DNA of 64,000 nucleotides, taken from contig NC_090319.1 in assembly GCF_040869045.1 (NCBI RefSeq), forward strand, positions 172,768,645 to 172,832,644. The letters run 5' to 3'. The DNA is from Eurosta solidaginis. Lineage: Eukaryota; Arthropoda; Insecta; Diptera; Tephritidae. Positions 1 through 12,259 of this stretch are shown in pieces (the stretch's first letter is position 1; every line of letters begins with the position of its first letter). The position numbers and the translations under genes are program-made. The notes below the pieces were generated by a model that saw nothing but the letters and a program-made list of their open reading frames with translations, was not told the origin of the DNA and did no database searches.

Positions 1-2539
1 CGCACGTTATATCCGAGGTGACCCTTGACGACCAGGAAGAAAAACTTGGTGAAAATTCCCTGCCTCTAAGTAGCGAACAACAGCGTCATTTGGCAATAGT
101 CAAACACAGGTTTCCGAATTGTGAAAAAGAGGGCTTAGGGAAAACTTCTCTTTTCCGTCTGTGTTTAGATTCAAGAAAAATAAACAGCGTTACCGTTAAG
201 GACGCTTACCCCCTGCCACACATTGATGGTATATTAAGTAGAATACCAAAGGCTAAGTACATAAGTTCACTAGATCTGCGTCGAGCCTTTTGGCAAATTC
301 CCCTGTCCGAAAGCTCTAGAGATTACACTTGTTTCACCGTCCCCAATCGTCCATTGTACCGTTATTGCGTAATGCCCTTTGGCTTATGCAACGCCCCTCA
401 AGCGCTTTGCCGTCTGATGGATCGAGTCATTCCTCCACACTTGAAGAATCAAGTTTTCGTCTATTTAGACGACCTTCTTATACTGTCCGAAGATTTTAAC
501 AATCACTTGGCCGTCCTTTCCGAAGTCGCACTTCACCTCAGGAAAGCTGGTTTGACGATTAACCTAGAAAAGAGCAAATTTTGCATCAAGGAAGTTAAAT
601 ACCTTGGATATATTGTAGGTAACGGAACCTTAAGCACTGATCCGGATAAGATTTCGGCCGTGGCTAGCTATCCGGTACCAACCAGTGTAAAACAACTCCG
701 GCGCTTCCTCGGAATGGCCGGCTGGTACCGCCGGTTCGTGACCAATTTTGCCTCCATTACAACCCCCCTAACAAACTTGTTAAAGAAAGGCAAAGGGTTT
801 GCATGGAATGACGATGCGCAGAAAGCATTTGAAACTTTGAAAGAAATGCTTTGTTCAGCTCCCGTCTTAACCAGTCCCGATTACGAGAAACCCTTCATAC
901 TCCAATGCGACGCGTCTAAGCTTGGTGTAGGTGCTGTATTGGCACAGAAAAACGATGACGGCGTCGAGGTGCCAATCGCATACTTCTCGCAAAAACTTAA
1001 CAAGGCCCAAAGCAACTACAGCGTTACGGAGCTGGAATGCCTTGCGGCCATTCTCAGTTTAAAAAAATTTCGGGCCTATGTTGAAGGACAAGACTTTACT
1101 ATTGTCACCGACCATGCCAGTCTTCAATGGCTTATGCGTCAGACGGACTTGTCCACCAGGTTAGCTCGATGGTCGTTAAAATTACAAGGGTATCGCTTTA
1201 ATATAGAACACCGAAAAGGGTCTCAAAATGTAGTACCGGATAGCTTATCCCGGCAAAATTTCGAAGAGATCAGCGAGACGGAAGCTTGCCCGCTTGTAGA
1301 TTTGGGCTGGGTCGAATTTCAGTCCGCCGAGTACAAAAAGCTAATTACTCATGTCCGAAACAATCAAGCTCGCCTACCTGACTTGCAAGTAGTGGATGAT
1401 CGAGTGTACAAAAAAACAGAGCATTCGGACGGTAACGCAGAGCGGGAGGTGTACAATTGGAAGCTGTGGATCCTTAAAAATTTGGTTAGAAAAGTTGTCG
1501 AAAATGCTCACTGTCCGCCAACAAAATGTCATGGCGGAATCGCGAAAACACTAGAACGATTAAGAACGAACTTTTACTGGCCTAAATTATTGTCGATGTT
1601 AAGGAATATATCGGTCTTTGTGGTATCTGCCGAAGTACCAAAGCGCCAAACGTAACATTGCGTCCGCCTATGTCAGCACAATACACTGTCCAACGACCCT
1701 TTCAAAAGCTTTATATCGACTTATTAGGTCCGTATCCTAGATCTCGACATGGCAATACCGGAATTGTGATAGTTTTAGATCATTTTACGAAATTTCCCTT
1801 ACTGAAAGCTTTACGGAACTTTAATGCGACGGGCATCTGCAACTTCCTGCAAGAACATGTTTTTAGCGTGTTCGGCACTCCCGAAATTATGTTAAGTGAC
1901 AATGGCAAGCAGTTTAAATCAGCTCTATTTAACAACCTCCTTGCTGAGCGTGGAATCAAACATGTGTATACGGCCTTGTACAGTCCCCAAGCTAATGCGA
2001 GCGAGCGAGTTAACCGATCGATAATTGCAGGGATACGAGCATATCTGAAGGAGGACCAGACCCTATGGGATAAGCACCTGCCTAGCATATCGGAAGCATT
2101 GCGAAGCTCATATCATCAGGCTATCGGCTGTTCGCCATACTATGCTGCCTTCGGACAGCAAATGACGTCGCATGCCGACGAGTATGAGCTTCTCCGTAAA
2201 TTAGGAACCGTAGACGAAAATATCCTAGACAGATCCGAGAGACTGGTGTTGGTGCGAAAGTCGATCGGCGAACATATTCAAAAAGCGTTCGAAGCCTCTT
2301 CCAAACGTTACAACTTGCGAAGTTCGGGGGAAAGCTTTAAGATAGGAGATAGCGTATACAGGAGGAATTTCGTTTTAAGTGATGCGACAAAGAAATTTTG
2401 CTCGAAATTCGCCCCAAAATTCGTAAAAGCAAAAATCATTACAGTCAAAGGCAACTGTTTATACGAATTACAGGATGACAGCACAGGAAAGCGGGGAGTA
2501 TATCATGGGAAAGATATTCAGAAAAGCAAAACTCCATGA
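1..2539 (+). pseudogene. Ty3/gypsy pol, copy A: RT-RNase H-integrase, one frameshift, 5' end off window
   Basis: Reverse transcriptase, RNase H and integrase of an LTR retrotransposon, acting in the virus-like particle and on the cDNA. Visible: MPFGLCNAPQ and the YLDD polymerase site (about 465-476), RNase H motifs CDASK, TELE and TDHAS (900-1120), an H2C2 zinc region spanning the break, and integrase acidic residues in YIDLLGPY, LSDNGKQF and ASERVNRS in the second frame (1658-2539). The copy is about 98% identical by eye to copy B (20954-23491). A one-base loss near 1586, relative to B, breaks the frame just inside the integrase zinc domain. Compared with element C, the RT N-terminus lacks about 61 residues, a deletion shared with copy B. 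The gag and protease parts lie left of the window. Dead as an autonomous element. Confidence 0.93.
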
Positions 2540-2568
2540 CACCCCGCAACAACCCTCTAAGTGTAGAG

Positions 2569-2592
2569 GGGGGGGGGGGGGGGGGGTGTGTG
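2569..2592 (+). other. Polypurine tract of copy A (G-run)
   Basis: A purine run, mostly G, sits between the pol stop and the first TG of the LTR, where plus-strand DNA synthesis is primed. Copy B has a shorter G-run at the matching place (23517-23530). The LTR start could lie anywhere in the TGTGTG following it. Confidence 0.7.
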
Positions 2593-5438
2593 TGTGTACT
2601 GACGTACATTGATCCCTTTGAGAAGACCCTTAGTCTTCTCATATTTTTTTATCAATTTGAACGGGTATCACATTAACACAAGGGTCTAGTACCTAAAATA
2701 CGTCAGTTTAAAACTTTTCAGTATCGTTCAGCGTAATAAATAGTTATAAACTGCGGCCTCAAAATAGGTCACCGCGACTAAGCCAGCGTCTACATATTTC
2801 TTTTGTGTCAAACAACCCTAGAAGTATTTGTCCTCAAATATTCATTAGCGCCAAGAACATAATTTATAGAACCGGTTTATTGTACATGATCACGTATCAT
2901 ATCTACCGATCAAAAGTGATCTAAATAATAAGGCATCAAAACCATCAACACTGGATTTGAGCATACCTTTTCTTTTTGTTGTTACTCAACACTGACTGCA
3001 TGACATAAACAGCTGAGAATGGTAGAATTGAACTGTAACGCGGAAAAAAAGTTCGTTTTTAGCTCGGATCACAAAAGAAAACACACGGTAGAAAACAATA
3101 AAAATATATATAAGTCTTTTTTTTCGATATCAAGAACCGTGATAGTTAAATCACAGGTTATAATCGCCATCAAACCCAATTATTAAACAATAGCCACACG
3201 CTCACTGTAAGTAAGGCTACCTGAGCCAGCGAACTCCTATATTTTGCGACTTCAAGCCAGTCCAAGGCAGAAAGTGCTGAACGGGAAAAGCACCCTCATT
3301 TTGGGACACGCGTTTCTACCCTGATACATGCGGCCCAGTTCCATATGCATGTGTTCTCGAGTCTTGGTAAGAAGGGTTCACTGGTACAACCACTAGTGAA
3401 AGCATGCCACGTCTAACACACTTGGACGATGCCATGCAAATGGAGTAACTACGACAATATAATATAACTCGCGGTAATATCGGAAAGTAGTCGGTGTGAC
3501 TATGACAAACCAAAAATAAAATGAGCTAAATCATGATCTTCACAATTACGAGCTGGTGATCTAAATAATCAAGTTTAGGTCGAGGTTGTAAGGAATGCGC
3601 ATAAGCAAATAATTTTCAATTTAATACTAATTATGACTACTCGCTCGACAGCGGGTTGTGTTTCTTTCCTTTTCATAATTAGCTTTGATGTAGAAATGAA
3701 TTGCCAATTGTACAATTCGACGTAACAGTCCAAGAGACGTACATCATTTAAGTTTAGGGGAGTATATGATTGTACCTACTTATGAATATCTTTAATCAAG
3801 CAGCCTAGTAGAGCAATCACTACGTTGGAACCCTGCAGCTGTTTGCGCAAACAACGAGGGAGCAACCAAATTGACGTAAGTTCCAATCAAATGTAATATT
3901 ACATCTATATATACATATAAATAGATACAATAGTATACTTTCCGGAAAACCAAAACCCTAGTTTTTGCTACTTGACGCACTTAATATTCTTTATCTTTCA
4001 TTCAAAGTTTGAATAGACAACATTCAAAGTCTGAATGAATCTCGCCTTAACATAGGCAAACACGCGCCCATAAAGAACTATATATGAAAAGAAAAATAAA
4101 AATATATAGGAATCCTCAATGGACTGTTATTCGGGAATCAGTACCGAGATAAGAACGTTTGTGGTAGTTGTTTACCTTACTTATAAGGAAAGCGCTCCTA
4201 CCGCGATTATTAAATCGTATAATTGCCTTTTGGGCATGTAAACCCCCCAACAAGGCAAACGGATATAAGTTCTTTTTGTAAAGTTTTTCTTTATTAATGT
4301 TAAACACTAAGCCTAGCAAAAGTTGTTGGTTTTTATTTTTCTTGTTAAATATGCGTGAAATTAACGAGATGGCTTGGTGCCACTACGCTTAAAAAAAAAA
4401 AATGTAATTTCTAAGGTAGTCTGTAATTACTCTATTGATGCATAATTTTCATTCATAAGGCTAAATTCAATATTATTAACTACAAACCGAAAGAGGATAA
4501 AATGAACAACGTATGTATGTATAACCCCACGTAAAAATTTGTACATATCCCCTATGAATGGAATTTTTTTTGTTGTTTTTTTTAATCAATTGCACTTTAT
4601 GTTGGTTTCAAAGAGAAGGGCCAGCGTATTTATGTATGCCTAACTCGGCCTTCGATGCAAGTTATGCATACAAACCTACGTGCCTATAAATAAAATATAT
4701 GCTCTCGATTCCTAGTCGTTGTCTTTTTTTAATTACGCTCTAAGCTCTCTACTTAGCAAGCGCGCTCAATCTCTATTATATATACGCACTGAAGAGTTTT
4801 ATTGTAAATGACGGTCAATGACCTCGAAAATGAAAAAGTAGGTCAGTAGGTTAGTATCAGCTGTTAGGATACCCCCAAAAGAATTTCGTTAACATACGCA
4901 ATTACATTGTATTAGCATTTAAGATATTTTCTTTTGCCAATTCATTACCACTAATGTTAACTTATTACTGGATTTTTAGTCTTTAATTAGTATAATAAGG
5001 ATATATTTTTTTATACATATATATATGTAGATATGAGCTGAATTTTTATAAATATAAATTGTTAATATGGAGTAAATCGAAAATTAAAGTGGTCTGATTC
5101 TTGCAGGTTGGTGTGTGGAAAAGGGGCATTATTACCATCTAATAAGCCAAGGTAGGGTGGGTATAGAGCAGTCGCATCAATATACATTAGCGCTGCATGG
5201 TTGGGATGTTTCACGTGCGAGTATGGGTGGTTGCATGTAGTTATTTGGTGGTAGTTACCCTTTGTGTGCAAATTAATATATTTTGTTATGACTTTAGGTG
5301 GATGGATGTTGGCTTGGTTAGCAGGCGCGTACCTGAACCCTTCCAAGGCTGAAGCTCCGGCAATCGCCAGTGCACACACCGTGGCTGCTGACAGGCTTTG
5401 CAAGCCCATCCTGAGAACTCAGCCAGAGTCTCATAACA
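2593..5438 (+). repeat. Long terminal repeat shared by copies A and B (about 2.85 kb)
   Basis: It starts TGTACTGACG after the polypurine tract and ends TCATAACA, five bases before a primer-binding site. The same sequence returns at 23531-29224 with a few per cent differences and indels, plus one inserted element. It follows the pol of copy A and precedes the PBS, leader and gag of copy B, so it serves as A's 3' LTR and B's 5' LTR. It is unusually long for a gypsy LTR. It holds no sense ORF of note. A 115-codon antisense ORF near its end (5062-5409) is probably chance. Confidence 0.85.
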
Positions 5439-5443
5439 GAAAA

Positions 5444-5461
5444 TGGCGTCCAAGTGTGGGG
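5444..5461 (+). other. Primer-binding site of copy B (tRNA-Lys-like, degenerate)
   Basis: TGGCGTCCAAGTGTGGGG begins five bases (gaaaa) after the LTR's terminal CA. It resembles the tRNA-Lys type site (TGGCGCCCAACGTGGGGC) with a few mismatches. Element C has the same layout: LTR end, five bases, then a closer match. The position is firm; the tRNA identity is an inference. Confidence 0.65.
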
Positions 5462-5557
5462 CCCACATACGACTTGGGGTGTACTTTTGAGGAGCCCTAA
5501 CCTGATGTGATCCCTTTACATAGTTCCCTCTTGGAACATTACTGTCTGTCTGAGTTT
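5462..5557 (+). other. Copy B leader, first part
   Basis: Non-coding 5' leader of copy B between the PBS and the site where element C inserted. It resumes at 17658 after the insertion. I see no ORF or other signal in it. Confidence 0.6.
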
Positions 5558-5561
5558 ATTT

Positions 5562-8500
5562 TGTGAGGTTCGACGGATGTCCGCCAGACATAAGCATTCT
5601 ATTTCCGGTAGCCATAGGAAATGCTTCTCGTATATCAGTAAGAGGTATAGCAAACCTGTAGCTTGTTAACAGGGCAAGCCCTGGTAGATGATTTAACAGC
5701 ATATGAGCAGTTTCGAAGTTCAAGTTAATGTTACATTAATGAGTTCCAACACAAATTCCAATAACAGAAGTGAGAACAGATGGTAACAGGTATCATAACA
5801 GCCGGGCTTACACGGTGGATGTATTGTAGGAAAATGTTGCTGAAATTGTGTGAGAGATTGCTTGTTAAAATAACCGCGGGAAGTATGGGAGAAATATAAA
5901 TTATATAGGTTTGAAGAGACTAAAAATATAAAAACTACACAAAGGAAAATAGTTCGAAAACAGCCAATTAACGGGGAAAAATAGCTCGTAAACATTTTTT
6001 TGAATAGAAAATAGTTCGCAAACAATTTTTTTGGAGAGCAAATGGCTTAATTGCAGCAGTTACGGAACTTAGAAACGGATAGCAAAAAGTTGGACAAGAC
6101 AGTTGCTGAAGGAGTTGAATCACGATCGGTTGTTCGCGGAAAAAAAGTAAAGAAAATTTATACATTGTTTGAAATCCCGCCCGTGTGTAATTTTTAAAAG
6201 TTAATAAAAATAAAAATTTACAAAGTGGAAAAAAAAAAAAAACTAAATACAATTTTTAAGTTAATAAAATCGAGGAAAAAAAAAAAAACAAGAATTTTTA
6301 TATGAACACGTGAACAAGTGGGAAAAGTTATGCAAAAAAAAAAAAAAGAGAAAAATTAAATTTGCTGAAAAAAATCTTATTATTTGAAGAAATGAATATA
6401 TAAGAAATGAAAAATATTTAGTTTCAAAAAAAAACATCATCACGTGAACAAGGAACCGAAAATTTGTATAAAAAAAAATATATATATATATATATATTTG
6501 TTGGAAAAACAAAAAAAGATTTGTAATTTCGGAAATACGTGTAAAAAAAGAAAAAAAAATTAAATATAATAAACCCAAGGGATCCGTTGAAATCCCTTCT
6601 GTGCTAAACTAATAAACCAAATTTTTCTAAGTTAATAAATAAATTAAGAATTGGCAGTGAGCCTTGAGAAAAAAAAAAAAAAAAATTTTTTTTGTAAAAT
6701 TTATCAAAAGTAAAGAAAGAAACAAAAACTTCATGAATTCGTGAATAGAAAATTTTTATTTTTAAAGAAAATAAGTGAAACTTTGAAAACTTACAAAACA
6801 ACCAAAAAAAAAAAAATAAAAGGAAAATTTTAGGTGAAATGTGTTTATAGTTTATCAAAATCGAAAAGAAAAAAAAAAATTTTTAAATAAATGATCAAGT
6901 GAACCGAAATTTATACATACCAAAATTTTTTTTGAAAAAAAGAGAAAAAAAAAAACCCAAAATTTTAATTGGTGGAAGAGGAAAAAAGTAATTAAAATTG
7001 AACGGAAATTGTATTATGTGGAAGTTTGACTGCGTACAAAAAAAAAAAAAAAAAAAAAAAAGGACAAAGTGAAGAAGAAATGAAAAATTTTAAATTGCGG
7101 AAAACGTCCACACGGAAACAAAGAATCGAAAAGTTATAAAAAGGTAGATGTGAAGTTCGGTCGCAGAAGAAAATAAGGACGAAAACTATTGAAAAATCGA
7201 AAAAAGAGATTTTTTTTGAACGGAAAAAAAAAACTAAAACTTTATCAGAAGATGAAAAAGAAAATATTTTTGAACTTTGAAAAATCGTAGGAAAAAAATA
7301 ACATGGAACATAAATGAACAAAATTTTTAGTAAAGTAGAAATTTGCCGAAGTTTTGAGTAGCGCAAGGAACAGTTTACCTATCTATTTGCATGCTTACTA
7401 TAATAACAAACAAAAAAAATTTAATCAGATCAAGAGGAAGGAATTTTTTTTTTCAAGGAGAAGAATTACACGTCGGAGTCCCCAACGTCGGCAGGAGTTT
7501 CCAGGATAAGGAGGCACAGCGGCTAAATATTTTTTTTTAGTTTGTAGGACTTACTAAACAAAAAAAAAAAAAAAAAAAAGAGTAAAAGAAAAATTAAAAT
7601 TTAAGTAGGTTCTTAGGCTTTTTTAACATACACAAAAAAAAAAATATTTTAATGTAAAAAGTTGAATGTGGGCGAGCGAGCGAGTCCAAAAAGCCCCAGA
7701 AGGTATACCACTGGAGAAAATGAGTATGGTTAGGAAAAGGTGCTAAATAACAAAAAAAAAGTGTTTGTGTTTCTCCCCCCCCTCAAAATTTATAGCAACC
7801 AACGTCAACACTCCATCAACTGGCCAGCGGAAGGAGGATGATTCGGTAAGTGCCTCTTCTTTTAACACATGTACGTTTCACAGACTGGTTAAATTATTGA
7901 TAAACTAGGAAAAAGTTTTATAAATTTATTCGTATAAACCGCCCTACTTATTAATTGGGTAAAAGCGGAGAAATTAACTAATCCATTCAGTTGGTTTAAT
8001 TGCTTTCTTTGTTAAACCGTCCGTATAATATATATACTTTGGCATTTTATTTTTGCGATGAAAGTTCGACACATTGTTTTTCTTTCCATTAAAGTGATCA
8101 CCTTAATGAAAAGAAAAAGTGAGTTATCTTCGTAAAAGTTAACCGGTCTGTATATCTATATTCATTCACCAATTCATGTTTTTTTATTTGCACCACTTGA
8201 GGGGTTAACATCGTCACCAAAATTCCAAAAGAAATTTGACGATAAAAATATAGTACAAAAAAAAAAAAAATGTATTAGTAACAAAGATTTTATTATTAAA
8301 TTTCGCATTAGGTTGTGAATTTATTTTGTTCATTTCTTTTGTGTTGCTCTGTTAATTGGGCCATGTAACATCGCTTAAACAGATTATGTTGCAAGAAGGC
8401 TATGTTATAGCGTTCACATAAGTTCGATTTTCTGCTGAAGATTTTTTTTTGCTTCCCTTCTCTTAATATTGAAAGAGAATTTCATTTGCATAAATACGTT

Positions 8501-9245
8501 TGCTAACTTCCCATACTCAGCTGCTCATTAATTTCAAATTTCTTTCGTTGTTGGTTCTCCATGTACCAACTCAATTAATTCTAAGTGTTGTGAGCATGTG
8601 AGAGCGCAACTCTAAGAGTTAACATACTGCGCATTAAGTGCAAGCGGTGCTTCTCGCTCACTCGCAAACTGTGAGCGATGTATAAATATGTTTGAAACTA
8701 TGTTACATATGTAAATACAGAGATCTCAGGTTATACGAATTATGTTGTATGTGAGAGAGATAGTATTGAGAAATAACTTTGTTTTTTTTTTTGAATTAAT
8801 AGAAGAGTACTAAGTGAATTTATATACTGAGCAACTCTTGTTTAAATTGTATGTAGTGAGGAAATCTCAAATTAACATGTTTGATTAGTGATAAGAGATG
8901 AGAAGAATTTTGGAGAATGTGAATAAATCATAGAAACTAGAGAACTGTTTTCTTCTTCTCAAGAGAATTAAGTTAAATATATGCTTTTGTAATCCGTGAA
9001 TTTAATTTTTTTTGGTGCCATTGAGAGACTTCGAAATGAAAAATGTAATATAGAGAATTTGATTTCGAACAACCTGTTGAAATGTAAGCTAACATAAATG
9101 ATATAAGGAACAGTTTAGGTCGGTTAACATACATTTACATAAATACATATAGCACAAAGGAATAGATATAGAAAACAAAAACGAAATGTATGACTGAAGA
9201 AACTTTAATTAAAATTTAAGGATTGGAAAAATGAGAAAAATGAAG
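5562..9245 (+). repeat. Inverted arm 1 of element C (partial LTR)
   Basis: Reverse complement of 13961-17653 at about 99% by eye. Differences include 6 bp extra in arm 2 near 14605 and single substitutions, for example near 7167 and 8945. It is very A-rich on this strand from 6180 to 7640 with many homopolymer A runs; the opposite-strand ORFs there are poly-Phe artefacts of T runs. No gene is visible. Confidence 0.9.
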
Positions 9246-10760
9246 GTTGTAACTCGGTTAGATGAAAAGTCGTCGAAGCATAATCATCAATAAATCTTCT
9301 ATACCATCCGGTCATGCCAAGGAATCTCCGAAGTTGACGTACAGTCTTCGGAATAGGGTAATTCTGAATTGCAGAAATCTTTTCTTTGTCTACCTGGAGA
9401 GATCCGTTTCCCACTACAAAACCTAAATAGTTGACTTGGCTTAGACCAAATTTACTCTTTCGAATATTAATAGTCAAGCCAGCCTTTCGCAATAATGTGG
9501 AGACTTCGGACAAGTGGACCAAATGTTCATTAAATGAAGACGACACTACTAGTAAATCATCCAAATATACGAAAATGTGATTTTTCAAGTTATATGGTAT
9601 CACTTTATCCATCAGTCTACACATAGTTTGTGGCGCGTTGCACAATCCAAAAGGCATCTTTTTGAATTGGTACAGTGGCCTGTTAGGAACGGTAAAGGCA
9701 GTCTTTTCCCGTGATCGCTTTTCAAGACCAATTTGCCAGAAAGCATCTTTCAAGTCGATCTTGGAAATATAATGCACGGGAGGAAGCCTACTTAGCAATC
9801 CCTCAATAATTGGAATGGGATATGCATCCTTTAGCGTTACCTCGTTTAATTTGCGCGAATCTAAGCAGAACCGAACCTTTCCAGGTTTGACAATTAGCAC
9901 TCCTGGTGAAGACCACGCCGAACTTGGAGCTTCTTCTATCACTCCTAGTTCCAACATTCTGTCTATTTCCTGGCATAGCATTTCCTCTACGGCTGGAGAT
10001 ATCGGATAAAATCTCTGCTTTATGGGTTTTGCATCTCCTGTATCTATGACATGCTCCACTAAATTAGTTAATCCCAGTCCCTCTCTCTCGAAGTTAGGAA
10101 ATGATTCTATTATAATATCTATTTGCTTTTGTTGCTGGGTGTTCAGAGACGCCACTCCCTCGGAATTAGTTTCTAATGTATTTATGTGACCGCATTGGGT
10201 CTCAATCTTCACTTTTATATCGAACTCATTCCAAAAATCCATGCCGCAAATGGCTGATTCAGTTATTGATGGGACTATCAAAAATTCTATGTTCTTAATT
10301 TGACCATTATAGTTTACGGCTACAGTTATTATACCATTTATTTGTTGTCGCTGGCCATCAGCTGTTTTCACGTAGCCACTAAAGGCTGGGGAAGCAGAAT
10401 TCTGCTCTACAATGGTTTTGGCCAACTGACCACCTATCACACTTTTATTCGCGCCGCTATCTAATAATGCTAACACATTTTCACCTTTAATGTTAATTCG
10501 TATATAAGGCCTAATATCAGAGATTTTGTACACAATGGCTGAGATGGTAAATTTTCGTAAACGCTTCTTTTTAGCCCAGAAATTCTTCATTCGTCGTGCC
10601 GAACGAGAAACAATTTTTGGTGGCGCTGAGAAAATTTCAGCGCGACGCTGGTTGTACTCGGCTAACCGGACATGAAAAGGTCTTATGGGAGTTAATTTTG
10701 GCTGGCAAGATGGCTTGGGACTCAGGTCGTTGGGGTTCGCGAGACTTATGATATTATTTA
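9205..10760 (-). pseudogene. Element C pol: protease and truncated reverse transcriptase
   Basis: Numbering from the Met at 10590. An aspartic protease has DSG at residues 44-46 (LLDSGANKS), and a second protease-like motif CGMDFW lies near 115. The RT begins near residue 185. It keeps the N-terminal region that copies A and B lack, then shows IDLKDAF, MPFGLCNAPQ, YLDD (342-345) and GWYRRF. Element-derived sequence ends at about residue 448 (9246), where the frame runs into the inverted LTR arm for a dozen meaningless residues. Upstream of the Met the frame stays open in -1 relative to gag and overlaps the gag end (10758), so Gag-Pol was probably made by -1 frameshifting. I could not assign a perfect slippery heptamer. 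Confidence 0.9.
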
Positions 10761-12259
10761 CATCCGAGGCTGGTGGTTCGGATATCCCCTTCTGCGGACA
10801 TCCTGATTCGAGTTTTCCGCACCCCCATTACATTTTGGGCATGTAGGTTTGTACGTGTCTGGTTTCCCACATCCGTAACAAAATATTCGGCGGAATGGGT
10901 TGGTGCAATCTTGATACCTATGGCCTAACATTTCGCAATTCCAACACTTCAAATTTTCCACTGATATTTCGGCAACATCCGATGAGTCGGTTGTATGCGG
11001 ATCAACGCGCTCCTGAATTTTCTCAACAATTTCAGATATGTTTCTTCTAGCGGGAAAGTTTCGGATAGGGGCGCTATTACTAAAATTAGCCATGAAGTGT
11101 TCATGTCTGTGACATTCTCTTCGAAGCATAGATAAGTCGGTTATGTCCAAATGCAAGAGCTCGTATCGAAGATCGGGTTTTAAATTCCTAATCATTGTTT
11201 CTATAAGCTCCCGATCTGTCATGGGAATTTGAAGCCTATCATTCATGGTTAGCAACTCGTCTAAAAATTGGTCAAATTGTTCGTTGCCTGTTTGCGTCTA
11301 CGTATATTTTCTTTTCGGTCGTAGTCGCTCAACTGGTCCTTATATTTTTGTCTTAATCCTACACAGATCTCCTCCCAATTTAGTCGATCTGTTTGCCGGT
11401 GATGCCTCCAAAACCAAGCTTCCGCGTTATCTGCAAAAAGCATGTGGACATATCGACACAATACATCAAAATCTCCGTTCAAAGCTTGACGTGTTAACGC
11501 ATTAACTCGATATATAAAATCTTCAACCGACATATCATTTGGCTTACCAGTGAAACGTATTCGCCAATTGGAAATCATGCTAGAGATCTTGTTAGCCTGA
11601 AAATTGCTCCTCAGGGGCAGAGGTTCACTATCACGGTACGGTCGGCTGGGCTCCTCCTCCTGATTATGTGACATTTCCTGTGGTCGACTTGGGGTTTCTT
11701 GAGTGGATGGGCGATAGCGATTCTCTCCTACATTTAATTGTCCCAAGAGGGTGCTCAAGTCACTACCGATTTGGGCGGTTATTTGCTCGCGAAAGCCAGT
11801 CAAAGATTCCTGAATCATGGTTCGAACTCTAGAATAGTCTACATTACTGCTTGACATTGGAGCAGTAGCAGTCAATCTGTGGTCGGGTCTAGGTGAACGA
11901 TATGCGTTCGGTCGATTAAAATCAGTGCCAGTGGTTCGAAGTGCCTGTGTTATTGATCGAGTCGCTACTCTATTTCGGGGCATAGCTCCTCCTCTGGCTC
12001 GGAATGAAGTAGTTGCTGGTGAAGCTGTCACCCCCGCTGCGCCATTAGGGCTTTGTAGATCGGACATAGTGACTGGTTCCCTGCAAGAAGGACATGAGGA
12101 ATTCGTATCTATCCACCTACCTAAACATGATCTGTGAAATACGTGCTTGCAAGGAGTCTCAACACGATCCTGCGTCACACCTTCGCTACAAATGGTGCAG
12201 ATCATTTCTTCGGCTGCGTTAGTCAAATTCAATTCCTCATTGCTATGTCTCACCGCCAT
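10758..12259 (-). pseudogene. Element C Gag with N-terminal RING-H2 finger, frameshifted
   Basis: Structural protein of the retrotransposon particle. The start is the ATG at 12259. Residues 21-59 form a complete RING-H2 pattern: C21, C24, C37, H39, H42, C45, C56, C59, the C3H2C3 order of ubiquitin E3 ligases. A Ser/Pro/Arg-rich linker follows, then a capsid-like region with W-rich motifs near 265-310, and after the break a zinc knuckle CWNCEMLGHRYQDC and a second Cys cluster (CYGC...CPKC). A one-base indel near 11290 ends the first frame at 11261; the second frame resumes through 10758. Copy B of the other family has the same order, so the RING-Gag fusion is ancestral rather than an accident of this copy. 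E3 activity is inferred from the residues only. Confidence 0.88.

Noticed and set aside
2540..5438. Search for an env gene after integrase
   Set aside because: No membrane or signal-bearing sense frame exists between pol and the LTR; pol is followed at once by the polypurine tract.
6261..7366. ORFs rich in Phe and Lys on the minus strand, mirrored at 15851-17014
   Set aside because: They come from T/A homopolymer runs inside the inverted LTR arms. No domain, and frames depend on run lengths.
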